DNA of 43,135 nucleotides, taken from NCBI GenBank assembly GCA_034436045.1, contig DAOTVZ010000282.1, positions 1 through 43,135 on the forward strand, read 5' to 3'. Below, in pieces: positions 8,472-16,806 of the stretch. Made by a program: the position numbers and the translations under genes. The notes under the pieces were generated by a model that searched no databases, was not told the DNA's origin, and was given only the letters and a program-made list of their open reading frames with translations. How positions within the stretch are numbered: the stretch's first letter is position 1; the number at the start of each line of letters is the position of its first letter. This DNA comes from H111-94 sp034436045. GTDB taxonomy: Bacteria > Chloroflexota > Ktedonobacteria > Ktedonobacterales > Ktedonobacteraceae.

Positions 8472-8488
8472 ATCATACGGACTATGAT
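8472..8488 (-). promoter_or_regulatory. Candidate operator dyad of the antitoxin gene
   Basis: ATCATA-cggac-TATGAT is a perfect 6-bp inverted repeat with a 5-bp spacer, lying about 10 bp upstream of the antitoxin ribosome site. Swapped-hairpin antitoxins commonly bind such short dyads in their own promoter. Function is inferred from position and symmetry only. Confidence 0.45.
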
Positions 8489-8525
8489 ACACGTATTTTA
8501 CTCAAAGTAAGGATATTTTTTTCAA

Positions 8526-8550
8526 GTAATACCAGATAATTTGGTATTAC
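8526..8550 (-). terminator. Hairpin at the mutL stop codon
   Basis: GTAATACCA (8526-8534) and TGGTATTAC (8542-8550) form a perfect 9-bp stem with a 7-nt loop, overlapping the mutL stop. On the minus strand A residues rather than T follow, so intrinsic termination is uncertain. It could instead stabilise the 3' end of the message. Confidence 0.4.
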
Positions 8551-10337
8551 CACCCGAATCGTTCGATCAAAAAAGAGCGGCTGTAGTGTAGCAAGACGGG
8601 GCTGCCGTGAGGGCAGACGGCGGGGGCAGTGACGTTCGCCAGTGCCTTGAGGAGCGTAGTCATCTCGCCCATGCTCAGGTCGCGGCCACGGCGCAGGGCA
8701 GAGCGGCAGGAGAGATTGATGAGTAAGTGATCTTCCCAATCGGGGCTGTCTTCGGCGGCGCTTTCGGCCAGTTCTTGCAAGTGCGCGGCCAGTTGTTCGC
8801 TACCTTCGCCATCTTCATCGGTCGGCACAGAGCGGATGAGAAAGCTGCGTCCGCCGAAGCGTTCGCATTCGATGCCCAGGCCGCGCAACATTGGGAGACG
8901 CTGTTCTAACAACTCGGCCTGATAGCGTTTCATCTCGACAAGCACCGGCTCCAACAAGAGATGCGCGGTCACAGGCACGTCATCAGCGCGCAGACCGGTA
9001 TAGGTGCGACGGAAGTGTTCGTAGATGACACGCTCATGGGCACGATGTTGATCGACCAGATAGAGGCTACCGTCCGGTGCTTCGGCCAGGATGATCGCCT
9101 GTTGCAATTGAGCCAGGGGACGCAATTGCCGGATGATCTCGCTCGTGCCGGGCTGCGCCTCCTCGGCTTTGTAAGCCTCCGCCGACTCAGACACATGCAG
9201 GCCACGCCGACGCGGCCCCGGCAAACGGCGCTGGCTGGCTAACACGGGGCCAGGAAATTGCACCTCCTGCGGCGAGGCCGGGCTTTGCTCCAGCACCTCG
9301 CGCACCGCCTGCGTCAAAGCGGCTGTGACCTCGCTCTCGTTAAGCAGTCGTACCTCCGTCTTTGCCGGGTGTACGTTGACATCAAGATTTTCCGGCATTA
9401 CATGCAAGTGAAGGACGAGCAGAGGATGTTTACCTCTGGGTAAAAGCGGACGGTAGCCAGCTTCAAGCGCATCCTGCAAGGCGCGTACCTGTACCCAGCG
9501 TCCATTCACAAACAGCATGACATATTGACGGCTATTTTGCGCCAGCACGCGATTTCCGATATAGCCATCAATGCGACACACCTGCTCACGCGCAACATGC
9601 ACGGGATGCAATAACTCATTCAAGGGCAGGTGATAGAGTTCGGCCAGCGTCGTTGCCAGATCACCGGAGCCGCTGGTTTGCAAGGCGATATGCTCATCGA
9701 TAACCAGATTGAAGCGCACACCTGGATAGCCCGCTGCGTAGCGTTGCAGCAACTGCGTGATGTGACTGTTCTCGCTACGTGTAGCGTGAGTGAATTTGAG
9801 ACGCGCCGGAACGTTATAAAACAGATCACGCACGGTCGCGGTCGTACCATGTGGACGCGCCTTGCGTCCGCGCTGCACAATCTCGCCGCCACGCCATGTG
9901 AGCCAGAGCGCGGGTTGCTCTTCATCCAAAGCTTCCGTCTCGATAGCGCGACTCAGCAAAGTCAGTTCAGAAATGGCAGCAATACTGGCCAGCGCCTCGC
10001 CACGAAAACCAAGCGTGCGCAGATGATCGAGGTCTTCCACGCTGGTAAGCTTGCTGGTCGTATGCCGACGCGCGATAGCCTCCATCTCCTGCTCAAGAAT
10101 GCCGCAGCCGTCGTCGGTGACGCGCATCAGGTGCATGCCGCTCCCGCGCACCTCAACGCGAATATCGTGCGCACCCGCGTCCAGCGCATTTTCTACCAGT
10201 TCTTTGATAACCGAGGCAGGTCGCTCGATCACCTCACCGGCGGCGATACGTTCGGCCACCTCCGGCGCAAGCGTCTGAAGGGGAGTGCGCTGCATCGTTG
10301 AGTGCATAGACATGATATCGTAACTACTCTGGCTCAT
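8547..10337 (-). CDS. mutL: DNA mismatch repair protein MutL, endonuclease type
   Basis: MutL is the ATP-dependent matchmaker that follows MutS and, in species without MutH, nicks the daughter strand. The GHKL ATPase domain is clear: AAGEVIERPASVIKELVENA, DDGCG, and TLGFRGEALASIAA. The C-terminal domain carries the metal-binding nuclease motif DQHRAHERVIYE, where the usual DQHA has Arg, and CPHGSP in place of CPHGRP. The key acidic and His residues remain, so nuclease activity is likely. Length (596 residues) is normal. The ATG at 10337 overlaps the mutS TGA (ATGA), indicating coupling; later Met residues at positions 9, 11 and 15 are possible but less supported. Confidence 0.96.
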   Translation of the reverse strand: MSQSSYDIMSMHSTMQRTPLQTLAPEVAERIAAGEVIERPASVIKELVENALDAGAHDIRVEVRGSGMHLMRVTDDGCGILEQEMEAIARRHTTSKLTSVEDLDHLRTLGFRGEALASIAAISELTLLSRAIETEALDEEQPALWLTWRGGEIVQRGRKARPHGTTATVRDLFYNVPARLKFTHATRSENSHITQLLQRYAAGYPGVRFNLVIDEHIALQTSGSGDLATTLAELYHLPLNELLHPVHVAREQVCRIDGYIGNRVLAQNSRQYVMLFVNGRWVQVRALQDALEAGYRPLLPRGKHPLLVLHLHVMPENLDVNVHPAKTEVRLLNESEVTAALTQAVREVLEQSPASPQEVQFPGPVLASQRRLPGPRRRGLHVSESAEAYKAEEAQPGTSEIIRQLRPLAQLQQAIILAEAPDGSLYLVDQHRAHERVIYEHFRRTYTGLRADDVPVTAHLLLEPVLVEMKRYQAELLEQRLPMLRGLGIECERFGGRSFLIRSVPTDEDGEGSEQLAAHLQELAESAAEDSPDWEDHLLINLSCRSALRRGRDLSMGEMTTLLKALANVTAPAVCPHGSPVLLHYSRSFLIERFGW

Positions 10338-13003
10338 CGTCGTAATATACTTTTCTTTTTCTGCATCAAGAAGAGAAGATTGAGCGCATCCAGCGGCGTG
10401 ATCGAACTGACGTTGATAATTTGTACATCCGGCTCCTCGCCCTGTTCCAGCCGCGCGGCCACGGCTCGTGCCTCCTCACTCTGCCATTCATACGGCACTG
10501 CCAGACCCTTACCGTCATCGTCGGCAACATAGGGTGCTGTGAGTGCATAAACGCCGTTGCTCTCGGCGACCAGTGGCTTATGGTGACGAGCATTCTCCTC
10601 TAAATGCGCCAGCACCATCTCGGCACGCTGAATAACGCCAGGGGGCATGCCCGCCAGACGAGCGACATGCACGCCATAGCTTTTGCCAATACTGCCGGGA
10701 ACAACACGATGCAAAAAGACGATGCCGTCTTGCTCGTCATCACTGATCGCCATGGTATACACACTCAAATGTAGCAATTCATCGGCCATCGAGGCCAGTT
10801 CATGATAGTGCGTGGCAAACAGCGTGCGTGCCCCGATGACGTTATGCAGGTGTTCAACTACGGCACGCGCGATAGCCAGCCCATCATAGGTGCTGGTGCC
10901 GCGCCCGATTTCGTCGAGAATTATCAGACTATGGCGCGTAGCATGATGCAGGATCGTTGCCGTCTCCTCCATCTCGATCATGAAGGTACTCTTGCCGGAT
11001 GCAATATCGTCCTCAGCGCCAACGCGCGTGAAAATGCGGTCAACCAGCCCGATGCGAGCTTTGCGTGCCGGAACAAAACTGCCGATCTGCGCCAGCAACG
11101 TAATCAGCGCGACCTGCCGTAGATACGTTGATTTACCAGCCATATTCGGGCCGGTGAGCAAGATGATCCGTGAGCCATGCTCCGCTTCAAGCTGCGTATC
11201 GTTAGGGATAAAGACATCGCCGTCCAATGCGTACTCGACGACGGGATGCCGCCCGCCGATAATTTCCAGTCCCTGACCATGCTCCACTGTTGGTCGCACA
11301 TAGCCCTGATGCGCCGCCACTTCGGCCAGACTCAACAGCACATCGACCTGTGCAATGGCCACCGCCGTTGTTGAGAGCTGCGGATAGTAAAAGCTAATCT
11401 GGCGCAACAGATCGGCATAGATGCTGCGCTCCATCTCCTCGATGCGCGACTCGGCGCTTAAAATACGCGCTTCATGTTCCTTCATGTCCGGCGTAATAAA
11501 ACGCTCAGCGTTCACCAGTGTTTGTTTACGAATATAGTCCGGCGGCACGAGTTTGAGATTGGCATTGCTAATTTCAATATAGTAGCCGAAGACCTTGTTA
11601 TAACTGACCTTGAGCGTCTTGATACCGGTGCGCTCACGCTCACGTGCTTCTAGCGAGAGCATCCAGCGCCGCGAGTCACGGATAGAGGCAAAGAGTTCAT
11701 CCAGTTCGGTATGAAAGCCGGGGCGAATCAGGCGGCTCTCCTCATCATCATCGTTATCGCCGGGACGCACCAGCGCGCGCTTAATTAGATCGGCTACCTC
11801 CGGGCAGGCATCCAGTTCATCGGCCAGTTCGTGCATCAGAGTGGCATTGCAACCCAGGAGCAGATCGCGCAGTTGTGGAATGATGCCCAGATAGTCACAT
11901 AAGCCCAGCACCTCGTTGCGTACAGCGTTACCTTGCCGAATACGGCCCGCGATACGCTCGACATCGCCAAAGGCTTGCAGGCACATGGTAAAACGGCTAC
12001 GTAGCGCCGGACTCTCGTACAGTTCTTCAACCGCATCCAGACGGCTATTCAAGAGGCGCAGGTCGAGCAGGGGCTGCGTCAGGATTTTGCGTAGATGGCG
12101 TGCCCCCATTGGTGTGATTGTGCGATCAAGCACACCAAGTAAACTGCTATGCACTGTGCCGTTGCGTGGTCCTTGCAGAAGATCAAGGTTGCGTTGCGTG
12201 TGCGCATCCAGAATCATATAGTTGCTTGTACGATATGAACGCAGGCTCGTCAGCAAGGGCAGCAACGCTTCGTTCATCTTCTCCAGATAGGCCACTATCG
12301 CGCCCGCTGCCGCGATAGCCTGGGGCGACTCCGCGCAGCCATACGCGACCAGCGATTGCACACCGAACAGACGGCACAAGCGCGTGTGCGCCGCTTCGGG
12401 CTGAAAAAAATAAGGGGGACAATGGGTGATCGTCACCGTTTTCGAGGAGAACTGATACTGCGTCGGTGCGTCACCTTCCAGCAGCAGGCATTCGGCAGGA
12501 GCTAAGCGTTGCAACTCGGCATCGAGTGCAACAGGCAGTTCAGCAGCGGCAAACCACGTGACCATGAACTCGCCCGTGCTGACATCGACCGCTGCAAGTC
12601 CTGTTTGCGTGCGTCCCCTGGCAATCGCTACCAGATAATTATTCTGTTTCGCCGGTAACAGATTGGGTTCAGAGAGCGTACCCGCCGTGAGAATACGTGT
12701 CACGGCGCGCTCGACCAGTCCCCGGCCATTCGGCTCACTGACCTGATCGCAAATAGCCACTTTATACCCACGCTGCACCAGTTTCCCGACATAATTCTCC
12801 AGCGCGTGAACCGGAATACCGGCCAGAGGCACGCGCTCATCCTTGCCATAGGAACGCTGCGTCAATACAATTTGCAGTTCACGCGACGTAATCTGCGCAT
12901 CTTCGTCGAAGGTTTCATAAAAATCGCCAATCTGATAGAGCAAGATCGCGTCTGGATACTTGCTCTTCATCTCCAGATATTGTCGGCGCGCGGGCGTGGT
13001 CAT
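10334..13003 (-). CDS. mutS: DNA mismatch repair protein MutS
   Basis: MutS recognises mispairs and small loops and recruits MutL. The 889-residue protein has the mismatch-binding GDFYETF (Phe28-x-Glu30). The connector, lever and clamp domains follow. The ATPase has Walker A GPNMAGKST near residue 620, Walker B LIILDEIGRGTSTYDG, and the ATHYHEL motif. A C-terminal tail follows the helix-turn-helix. Everything expected of bacterial MutS1 is intact, and the length is typical. It is transcribed divergently from the DUF4388 operon from a well-formed promoter at 13070-13098, and mutL overlaps its stop. Confidence 0.97.
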   Translation of the reverse strand: MTTPARRQYLEMKSKYPDAILLYQIGDFYETFDEDAQITSRELQIVLTQRSYGKDERVPLAGIPVHALENYVGKLVQRGYKVAICDQVSEPNGRGLVERAVTRILTAGTLSEPNLLPAKQNNYLVAIARGRTQTGLAAVDVSTGEFMVTWFAAAELPVALDAELQRLAPAECLLLEGDAPTQYQFSSKTVTITHCPPYFFQPEAAHTRLCRLFGVQSLVAYGCAESPQAIAAAGAIVAYLEKMNEALLPLLTSLRSYRTSNYMILDAHTQRNLDLLQGPRNGTVHSSLLGVLDRTITPMGARHLRKILTQPLLDLRLLNSRLDAVEELYESPALRSRFTMCLQAFGDVERIAGRIRQGNAVRNEVLGLCDYLGIIPQLRDLLLGCNATLMHELADELDACPEVADLIKRALVRPGDNDDDEESRLIRPGFHTELDELFASIRDSRRWMLSLEARERERTGIKTLKVSYNKVFGYYIEISNANLKLVPPDYIRKQTLVNAERFITPDMKEHEARILSAESRIEEMERSIYADLLRQISFYYPQLSTTAVAIAQVDVLLSLAEVAAHQGYVRPTVEHGQGLEIIGGRHPVVEYALDGDVFIPNDTQLEAEHGSRIILLTGPNMAGKSTYLRQVALITLLAQIGSFVPARKARIGLVDRIFTRVGAEDDIASGKSTFMIEMEETATILHHATRHSLIILDEIGRGTSTYDGLAIARAVVEHLHNVIGARTLFATHYHELASMADELLHLSVYTMAISDDEQDGIVFLHRVVPGSIGKSYGVHVARLAGMPPGVIQRAEMVLAHLEENARHHKPLVAESNGVYALTAPYVADDDGKGLAVPYEWQSEEARAVAARLEQGEEPDVQIINVSSITPLDALNLLFLMQKKKSILRR

Positions 13004-13069
13004 AACAATACAATCCCCTATATGGACACGATATAAATGTAGTGCGTTAGCCCTTTATCGAATACATGT

Positions 13070-13098
13070 ACTTTACCGTATTCTGTGCAAAATGTCAA
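13070..13098 (-). promoter_or_regulatory. Sigma70-type promoter of mutSL
   Basis: On the minus strand TTGACA (13093-13098) is followed after exactly 17 bp by TAAAGT (13070-13075). Transcription would begin near 13063, leaving a leader of about 60 nt before the mutS ATG. Its -35 box lies 25 bp from that of the divergent + promoter. Confidence 0.65.
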
Positions 13099-13123
13099 AG
13101 GGGGAATCGGACAACACAGCCAT

Positions 13124-13151
13124 TTGACAAAGCATAGAATCAGTGTAAAAT
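13124..13151 (+). promoter_or_regulatory. Sigma70-type promoter of the DUF4388-Cache-binding-protein operon
   Basis: TTGACA (13124-13129) is followed after 16 bp by TAAAAT (13146-13151). Transcription would start near 13158, giving a leader of about 230 nt before the ATG at 13390. It is back to back with the mutSL promoter, so the two operons may affect one another. Confidence 0.65.
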
Positions 13152-13201
13152 ATACGCTATATTAGCCTATCCACAGACCGTTCTCACAAGGCTGGAACGT
13201 T

Positions 13202-13341
13202 ATCCCAATCTCAGTTCTGTCTCACCTACATGGGTGAGAACAGTAAAGGCTGAGAAGCAGGGATTCGCCAGGCCTTCCGGGACTATTTCAGGGTATTTTA
13301 TTTTAATAGCCAGGCCACATATGATGAAGTAATCTGGCGAA
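13202..13341 (+). ncRNA. Candidate structured 5' leader (cis-regulatory RNA)
   Basis: Two modules of nested complementarity are visible between the promoter and the DUF4388 gene. Module 1 is a long hairpin. ATCCC (13202-13206) pairs with GGGAT (13260-13264), and CTCAG (13210-13214) with CTGAG (13250-13254). CTGT-CTCACC (13217-13226) pairs with GGTGAG-a-ACAG (13233-13243). Module 2 is closed by TTCGCCAG (13264-13271) with CTGGCGAA (13334-13341), and encloses CTATT (13283-13287) with AATAG (13305-13309). I could not match either to a riboswitch class I know. The closing 3' arm ends about 50 nt before the start codon. Confidence 0.5.
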
Positions 13342-13389
13342 GTGGGTGGTTTCTCTTATTTGGGGTCATTGGCGACCAGGGTGATATAT

Positions 13390-13956
13390 ATGCAACAACC
13401 GCAACGAGAAACGCTGACAGACAATCTTGCGGATATTATCCAGGTTCTACAACTTGGATACCGCAGTGGAACGCTTACCGTAGAGCGAATGGTAGGCCAA
13501 ACAAGAGAAGAAGGCTCCATTGTATTCGTGAATGGTCGGGTTGTAGATGCCAGGGTAAATCAGTACGATGGCGTGCGCGCATTCAATTACCTCAAAACCT
13601 GGAGAAGCTGCCGTTTTTCTTTTATAGATGCCGGTGACGCTGAACCAGAGGTGTTACAGAGCCGTTCTCAATCCTTCCCCAGAATACCCACGAGGCCACT
13701 CCCTCAGCACCCGCAAAATGCTGCCGATTCTCATAACATGGCATGGTCATCCCCTTTCCCCAGACGCTTGCAAGCTGGCGAGGCGGCCCTGGCGAATCCT
13801 CCACCATTGCAGCTTGAGCGGGCCTATCGCCGCCTGCTCTTGCTGGTGAACGGGCAAAGAAGCCTGAGCGAGTTGGCGCGTTTGATGGCACGCGACCCTG
13901 AAGAAGTCCAGGTCATGCTTGATGCTCTAGAACGGGCAGGCCTGATTCAACAATAG
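13390..13956 (+). CDS. DUF4388 (PATAN-like) domain protein with C-terminal helical domain
   Basis: This is a 188-residue soluble protein. Residues 8-75 (DNLADIIQVLQLGYRSGTLT, EGSIVFVNGRVVDARVNQYDG, AFNYLKTW) match the DUF4388 fold common in bacterial signalling and motility proteins. A low-complexity linker leads to a C-terminal module (LERAYRRLLLLVNGQRSLSE, EEVQVMLDALERAGLIQQ) that looks like a small winged-helix or adaptor domain. A GTG at 13342 is in frame, but ATG 13390 has AGGGTG at 6-7 nt and starts at the conserved region. It opens an operon with a Cache sensor and a binding protein, so a cytoplasmic adaptor or output role is my inference. Confidence 0.82.
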   Translation: MQQPQRETLTDNLADIIQVLQLGYRSGTLTVERMVGQTREEGSIVFVNGRVVDARVNQYDGVRAFNYLKTWRSCRFSFIDAGDAEPEVLQSRSQSFPRIPTRPLPQHPQNAADSHNMAWSSPFPRRLQAGEAALANPPPLQLERAYRRLLLLVNGQRSLSELARLMARDPEEVQVMLDALERAGLIQQ

Positions 13957-13982
13957 CCACCAACCCAAGAAGGGAGCCTTCC

Positions 13983-15509
13983 ATGCAAGGAAGACAGGAA
14001 CGCTTACCCGGTTCTCGCAAGCGTATCTCTCTAACAGTACGTATATCCGCCTTGCTCATAGCTGCGGTGATACTACCACTAATGATTACTATTATCAGTA
14101 GCGAAGTTATCTTACGTCCAACCCTGACCTCGCAGGCTCTCGCCGAGATGGCGAATGATGCTATTTCACATGAGCAGGCAATTAATTCGCTGTTGATTGC
14201 CCGCGAACAGGACCTTGAAGCTGTAGGGGCATATTATGCTATTCAGCAAGTTCTCTCCGGTAACACAATATATACTGATCAAGCGCGAAATGAATTGCAG
14301 CTAGGATACAGCCTGTACTCAAACTATACCGATTGGACGCTCCTGGATGCACAGGGGAATTTTCTTCTTTCTTATCCGAAGACCCCAACAACCCCCTCCG
14401 AGCGCGCCGGGCATTATATCCCTCCGGCCATTCTCTCGCAGATGCAGAAACCCTATAAAACAGTCATTTCCGACGTCTATTTTAATCGGAGCCTCGGTAC
14501 GGCATATATTGATATCTATACTTCTCTCGTCAACCCAGGCAACGGAAAGGTGGACGGCATTGCTCGTTCGACCTTGACGCTGAATGAGATATGGACGGCG
14601 GTCAATAATGAAACCAACGCTGCAACGGGCAGTTACGCAGTAGTCATCGATGGGAATGGGGTGCGTATCGCCTACACTAACACCGATACGACTTTAACCA
14701 CTCTGCCAGCCCTGCTTTTTAAAGCTATTAAACCTCTCTCACCACAATTTCAGCATACGATCCAGCAAGAGGGCCTCTATGGCAATGGTGTCGTCAATAC
14801 AAGTACCTACTTCGATGCCACGTTGGCCCAGAAGATTGACACAAGACAACAAACCTCTTACCAATTCAACCCGGTAGAGCAAACACAAGCGTATGAGGCT
14901 TACCAGATTCCGGTTCAAGTGGTCCCCTGGACCTACATCGTTCTGCGGCCTGTCAGTACCATCACCGGCGCGGCCAGCCAGCAGGATATCTACCTGTTGA
15001 TTATCGCGGTTGTTGTCACCTTGCTGGCCGGTATCGTCGGTCTGCTGGTTGGTCGAAGCACCACCAGACCTCTCCTGCAATCAGTCGCTTCTCTTACGAA
15101 GAACAGCGAAACGCTGAAAGTCTTCTCCGCCCGCGAAGAGGCCAGGGCCAAGGAGCAGAAGTGGATTGTTGAGTCGGCTCAGACAGGTCTGCAATCGGTC
15201 CAATACTACGCAAAGGCCAGCAGTACAGCCGCACAGAGACTGGAAGAGGTTGTGCAAGATTTGATGCAAAACTGGGAGAGGTTTGACCTTGAGAGACGGC
15301 AGCATTATCTGCTCGAAATCTTTAGAGCCGCGGACTATATCATAAAAGCAAATGCGCACGAGGAGCGCAGCAGCCGGGGATTGTCTACCGCAATCCAGGT
15401 AACGAGCCAGATCACCGAACAGGTTCTTTCGGGAGCCGCCGCTGCCTCGGATGCTGCTTCTCAGTTGGAAGAAGTTATCGCACAACTGCGCCGTGTGGTA
15501 GGAGAATAG
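13983..15509 (+). CDS. Membrane sensor protein with extracellular Cache-like domain
   Basis: This 508-residue protein has an N-terminal transmembrane helix (about residues 22-45), a large extracytoplasmic region of about 290 residues, and a second helix (IYLLIIAVVVTLLAGIVGLLVG, about 338-360). The outer region has dCache-type features, including WTLLDAQGNFLLSYP, GIARSTLTL, and SYAVVIDGNGVRIAY. The inner part is about 150 residues of helical, coiled-coil-like sequence (LQSVQYYAKASSTAAQRLEE and onward). It has no recognisable kinase, GGDEF or classical methyl-accepting hairpin tip, so the output is unclear. GGAG precedes the ATG at a good distance. It lies 26 nt after the DUF4388 gene and 2 nt before the binding-protein gene. 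Confidence 0.8.
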   Translation: MQGRQERLPGSRKRISLTVRISALLIAAVILPLMITIISSEVILRPTLTSQALAEMANDAISHEQAINSLLIAREQDLEAVGAYYAIQQVLSGNTIYTDQARNELQLGYSLYSNYTDWTLLDAQGNFLLSYPKTPTTPSERAGHYIPPAILSQMQKPYKTVISDVYFNRSLGTAYIDIYTSLVNPGNGKVDGIARSTLTLNEIWTAVNNETNAATGSYAVVIDGNGVRIAYTNTDTTLTTLPALLFKAIKPLSPQFQHTIQQEGLYGNGVVNTSTYFDATLAQKIDTRQQTSYQFNPVEQTQAYEAYQIPVQVVPWTYIVLRPVSTITGAASQQDIYLLIIAVVVTLLAGIVGLLVGRSTTRPLLQSVASLTKNSETLKVFSAREEARAKEQKWIVESAQTGLQSVQYYAKASSTAAQRLEEVVQDLMQNWERFDLERRQHYLLEIFRAADYIIKANAHEERSSRGLSTAIQVTSQITEQVLSGAAAASDAASQLEEVIAQLRRVVGE

Positions 15510-15511
15510 CC

Positions 15512-16678
15512 TTGAAAAATGCAATGAAAATCGTACCTGTATTCCGGCAAGACGCCTGGACACGTGTTTCTCTGATCAGTGCCTTCCTTCTGGCCACGCT
15601 ACTACTGGCGGCCTGCAATAGCAGCACTACCCCTGGCCCCTATGCTACGCAGGGGGGGAAAGGCTGCACGAAAGTCGGCATTCTACTTCCCGAAACAATC
15701 TCCTCGCCACGCTGGGAGACAGAGGATCGTCCTCTGCTGATCCAGGCCATTAAAAATGCTATTCCGGGAGTGCATATCGATTATAATAACGCCCAGAATA
15801 ACTCCAATCTCCAGGAACAACAGGCCGAAACAGACCTTGCCAACGGAGATTGCATCCTGATCGTTGGCGCTCATGATAGCGTAGCCGCTGCAACCATTGT
15901 CCAGAAGGCCAGGGCACAAAATGTTCCAGTGATTGCTTATGACCGCATGATCGAGTCGGACAGCTTGAACTACTATGTCTCTTTTAACAATATCGAGGTT
16001 GGCGAACTCCAGGCCGACTACATTGTCAGTCACTACCAGAATTATGCTCAGAACGGCAGCACCTCGGTAAACATGATGATGATTAGCGGCTCACAAACCG
16101 ATAATAACGCGCTCCTTTTTAGCGAAGGAGCGCATCAGGTACTGGATCCCTATCTGGCCGGTCTGAAAATGACCGATGGTATACGACTGCAAAGCCTACC
16201 TGAGATATTTACTCCCAACTGGGATAACAATATCGCTCAGTCCGAAGCGGCGGCAATACTGGATAACAACAGCATTCAGATCGCATATGTTGCCAACGAT
16301 AGTATGGCCGCTGGAGTGATTGCCGCGCTAACCGCAGTCCATCTGAACGGCAAGGTGCTGGTGACAGGCCAGGACGGAACCGCCCAGGGAATCAACAATA
16401 TCCTGCTGGGATACCAGAGCATGACGGTCTACAAACCCATCTCTCTGGAGGCCCAGGCAACCGGCAAGCTGGTGAAAGCGATCTACGACGGCAGCTCTAC
16501 CGCCAGTTTGATTAATGGAAAGACGGCTACCTACGATGGCGGCCTCATCCCTTCTGTCCTCGAAACTCCCGTACTGGTCGATAGCAGCAATATTCTCTCC
16601 GAGATCATCAACACCGGTTATCTCACCAGGAGCCAGGTTTGTATGAACGTGCCTCATGGTACAGATGGCGTCTGTTGA
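15512..16678 (+). CDS. XylF/RbsB-like sugar-binding lipoprotein
   Basis: This 388-residue type I periplasmic-binding protein has a lipoprotein signal (SLISAFLLATLLLAACNSS, acylated Cys in LLAAC). The mature part opens CTKVGILLPE. It has D-xylose/ribose-binder segments such as QNVPVIAYDRMIESDSLNYY, VSFNNIEVGELQADYIVSHY and VANDSMAAGVIAAL. The last contains the conserved ND pair of the hinge region. No permease or ATPase gene follows, which is unusual for a transport binder; with a Cache sensor upstream it more likely presents a ligand to a sensor. The TTG at 15512 is favoured because GGAG lies 8 nt before it; ATG 15524 is too distant. Confidence 0.88.
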   Translation: MKNAMKIVPVFRQDAWTRVSLISAFLLATLLLAACNSSTTPGPYATQGGKGCTKVGILLPETISSPRWETEDRPLLIQAIKNAIPGVHIDYNNAQNNSNLQEQQAETDLANGDCILIVGAHDSVAAATIVQKARAQNVPVIAYDRMIESDSLNYYVSFNNIEVGELQADYIVSHYQNYAQNGSTSVNMMMISGSQTDNNALLFSEGAHQVLDPYLAGLKMTDGIRLQSLPEIFTPNWDNNIAQSEAAAILDNNSIQIAYVANDSMAAGVIAALTAVHLNGKVLVTGQDGTAQGINNILLGYQSMTVYKPISLEAQATGKLVKAIYDGSSTASLINGKTATYDGGLIPSVLETPVLVDSSNILSEIINTGYLTRSQVCMNVPHGTDGVC

Positions 16679-16739
16679 TCTGCCGGACTCATCTCCCTGA
16701 TAAGTCCATCTCTGTTAGATGAACACTGCTCTCTGCCAG

Positions 16740-16784
16740 GTGCCTCTGCTCTTCACAAAATTGCATTCTGAAGAGCAGAGGCGC
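16740..16784. terminator. Bidirectional hairpin terminator between convergent genes
   Basis: GTGCCTCTGCTCTTC (16740-16754) and GAAGAGCAGAGGCGC (16770-16784) form a 15-bp stem with one G-T wobble and a 15-nt loop. It lies 62 nt after the binding-protein stop and 22 nt from the stop of the convergent esterase gene. No strong T-run follows, so the efficiency is uncertain. Confidence 0.65.
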
Positions 16785-16806
16785 TACTTGACACTACTCA
16801 GCCTGT

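Noticed and set aside
8727..8909. Plus-strand frames across mutL and mutS (several)
   Set aside because: They are shadows of the two mismatch repair genes without their own start signals.
13171..13341. c-di-GMP-I (GEMM) riboswitch
   Set aside because: A CACAAGG segment recalls its 5' part, but the GCAAAGC and the receptor-loop pattern are missing.
13342..13389. GTG 13342 as start of the DUF4388 gene
   Set aside because: It directly follows the closing arm of the leader structure with no ribosome site; ATG 13390 has one and begins at the conserved region.
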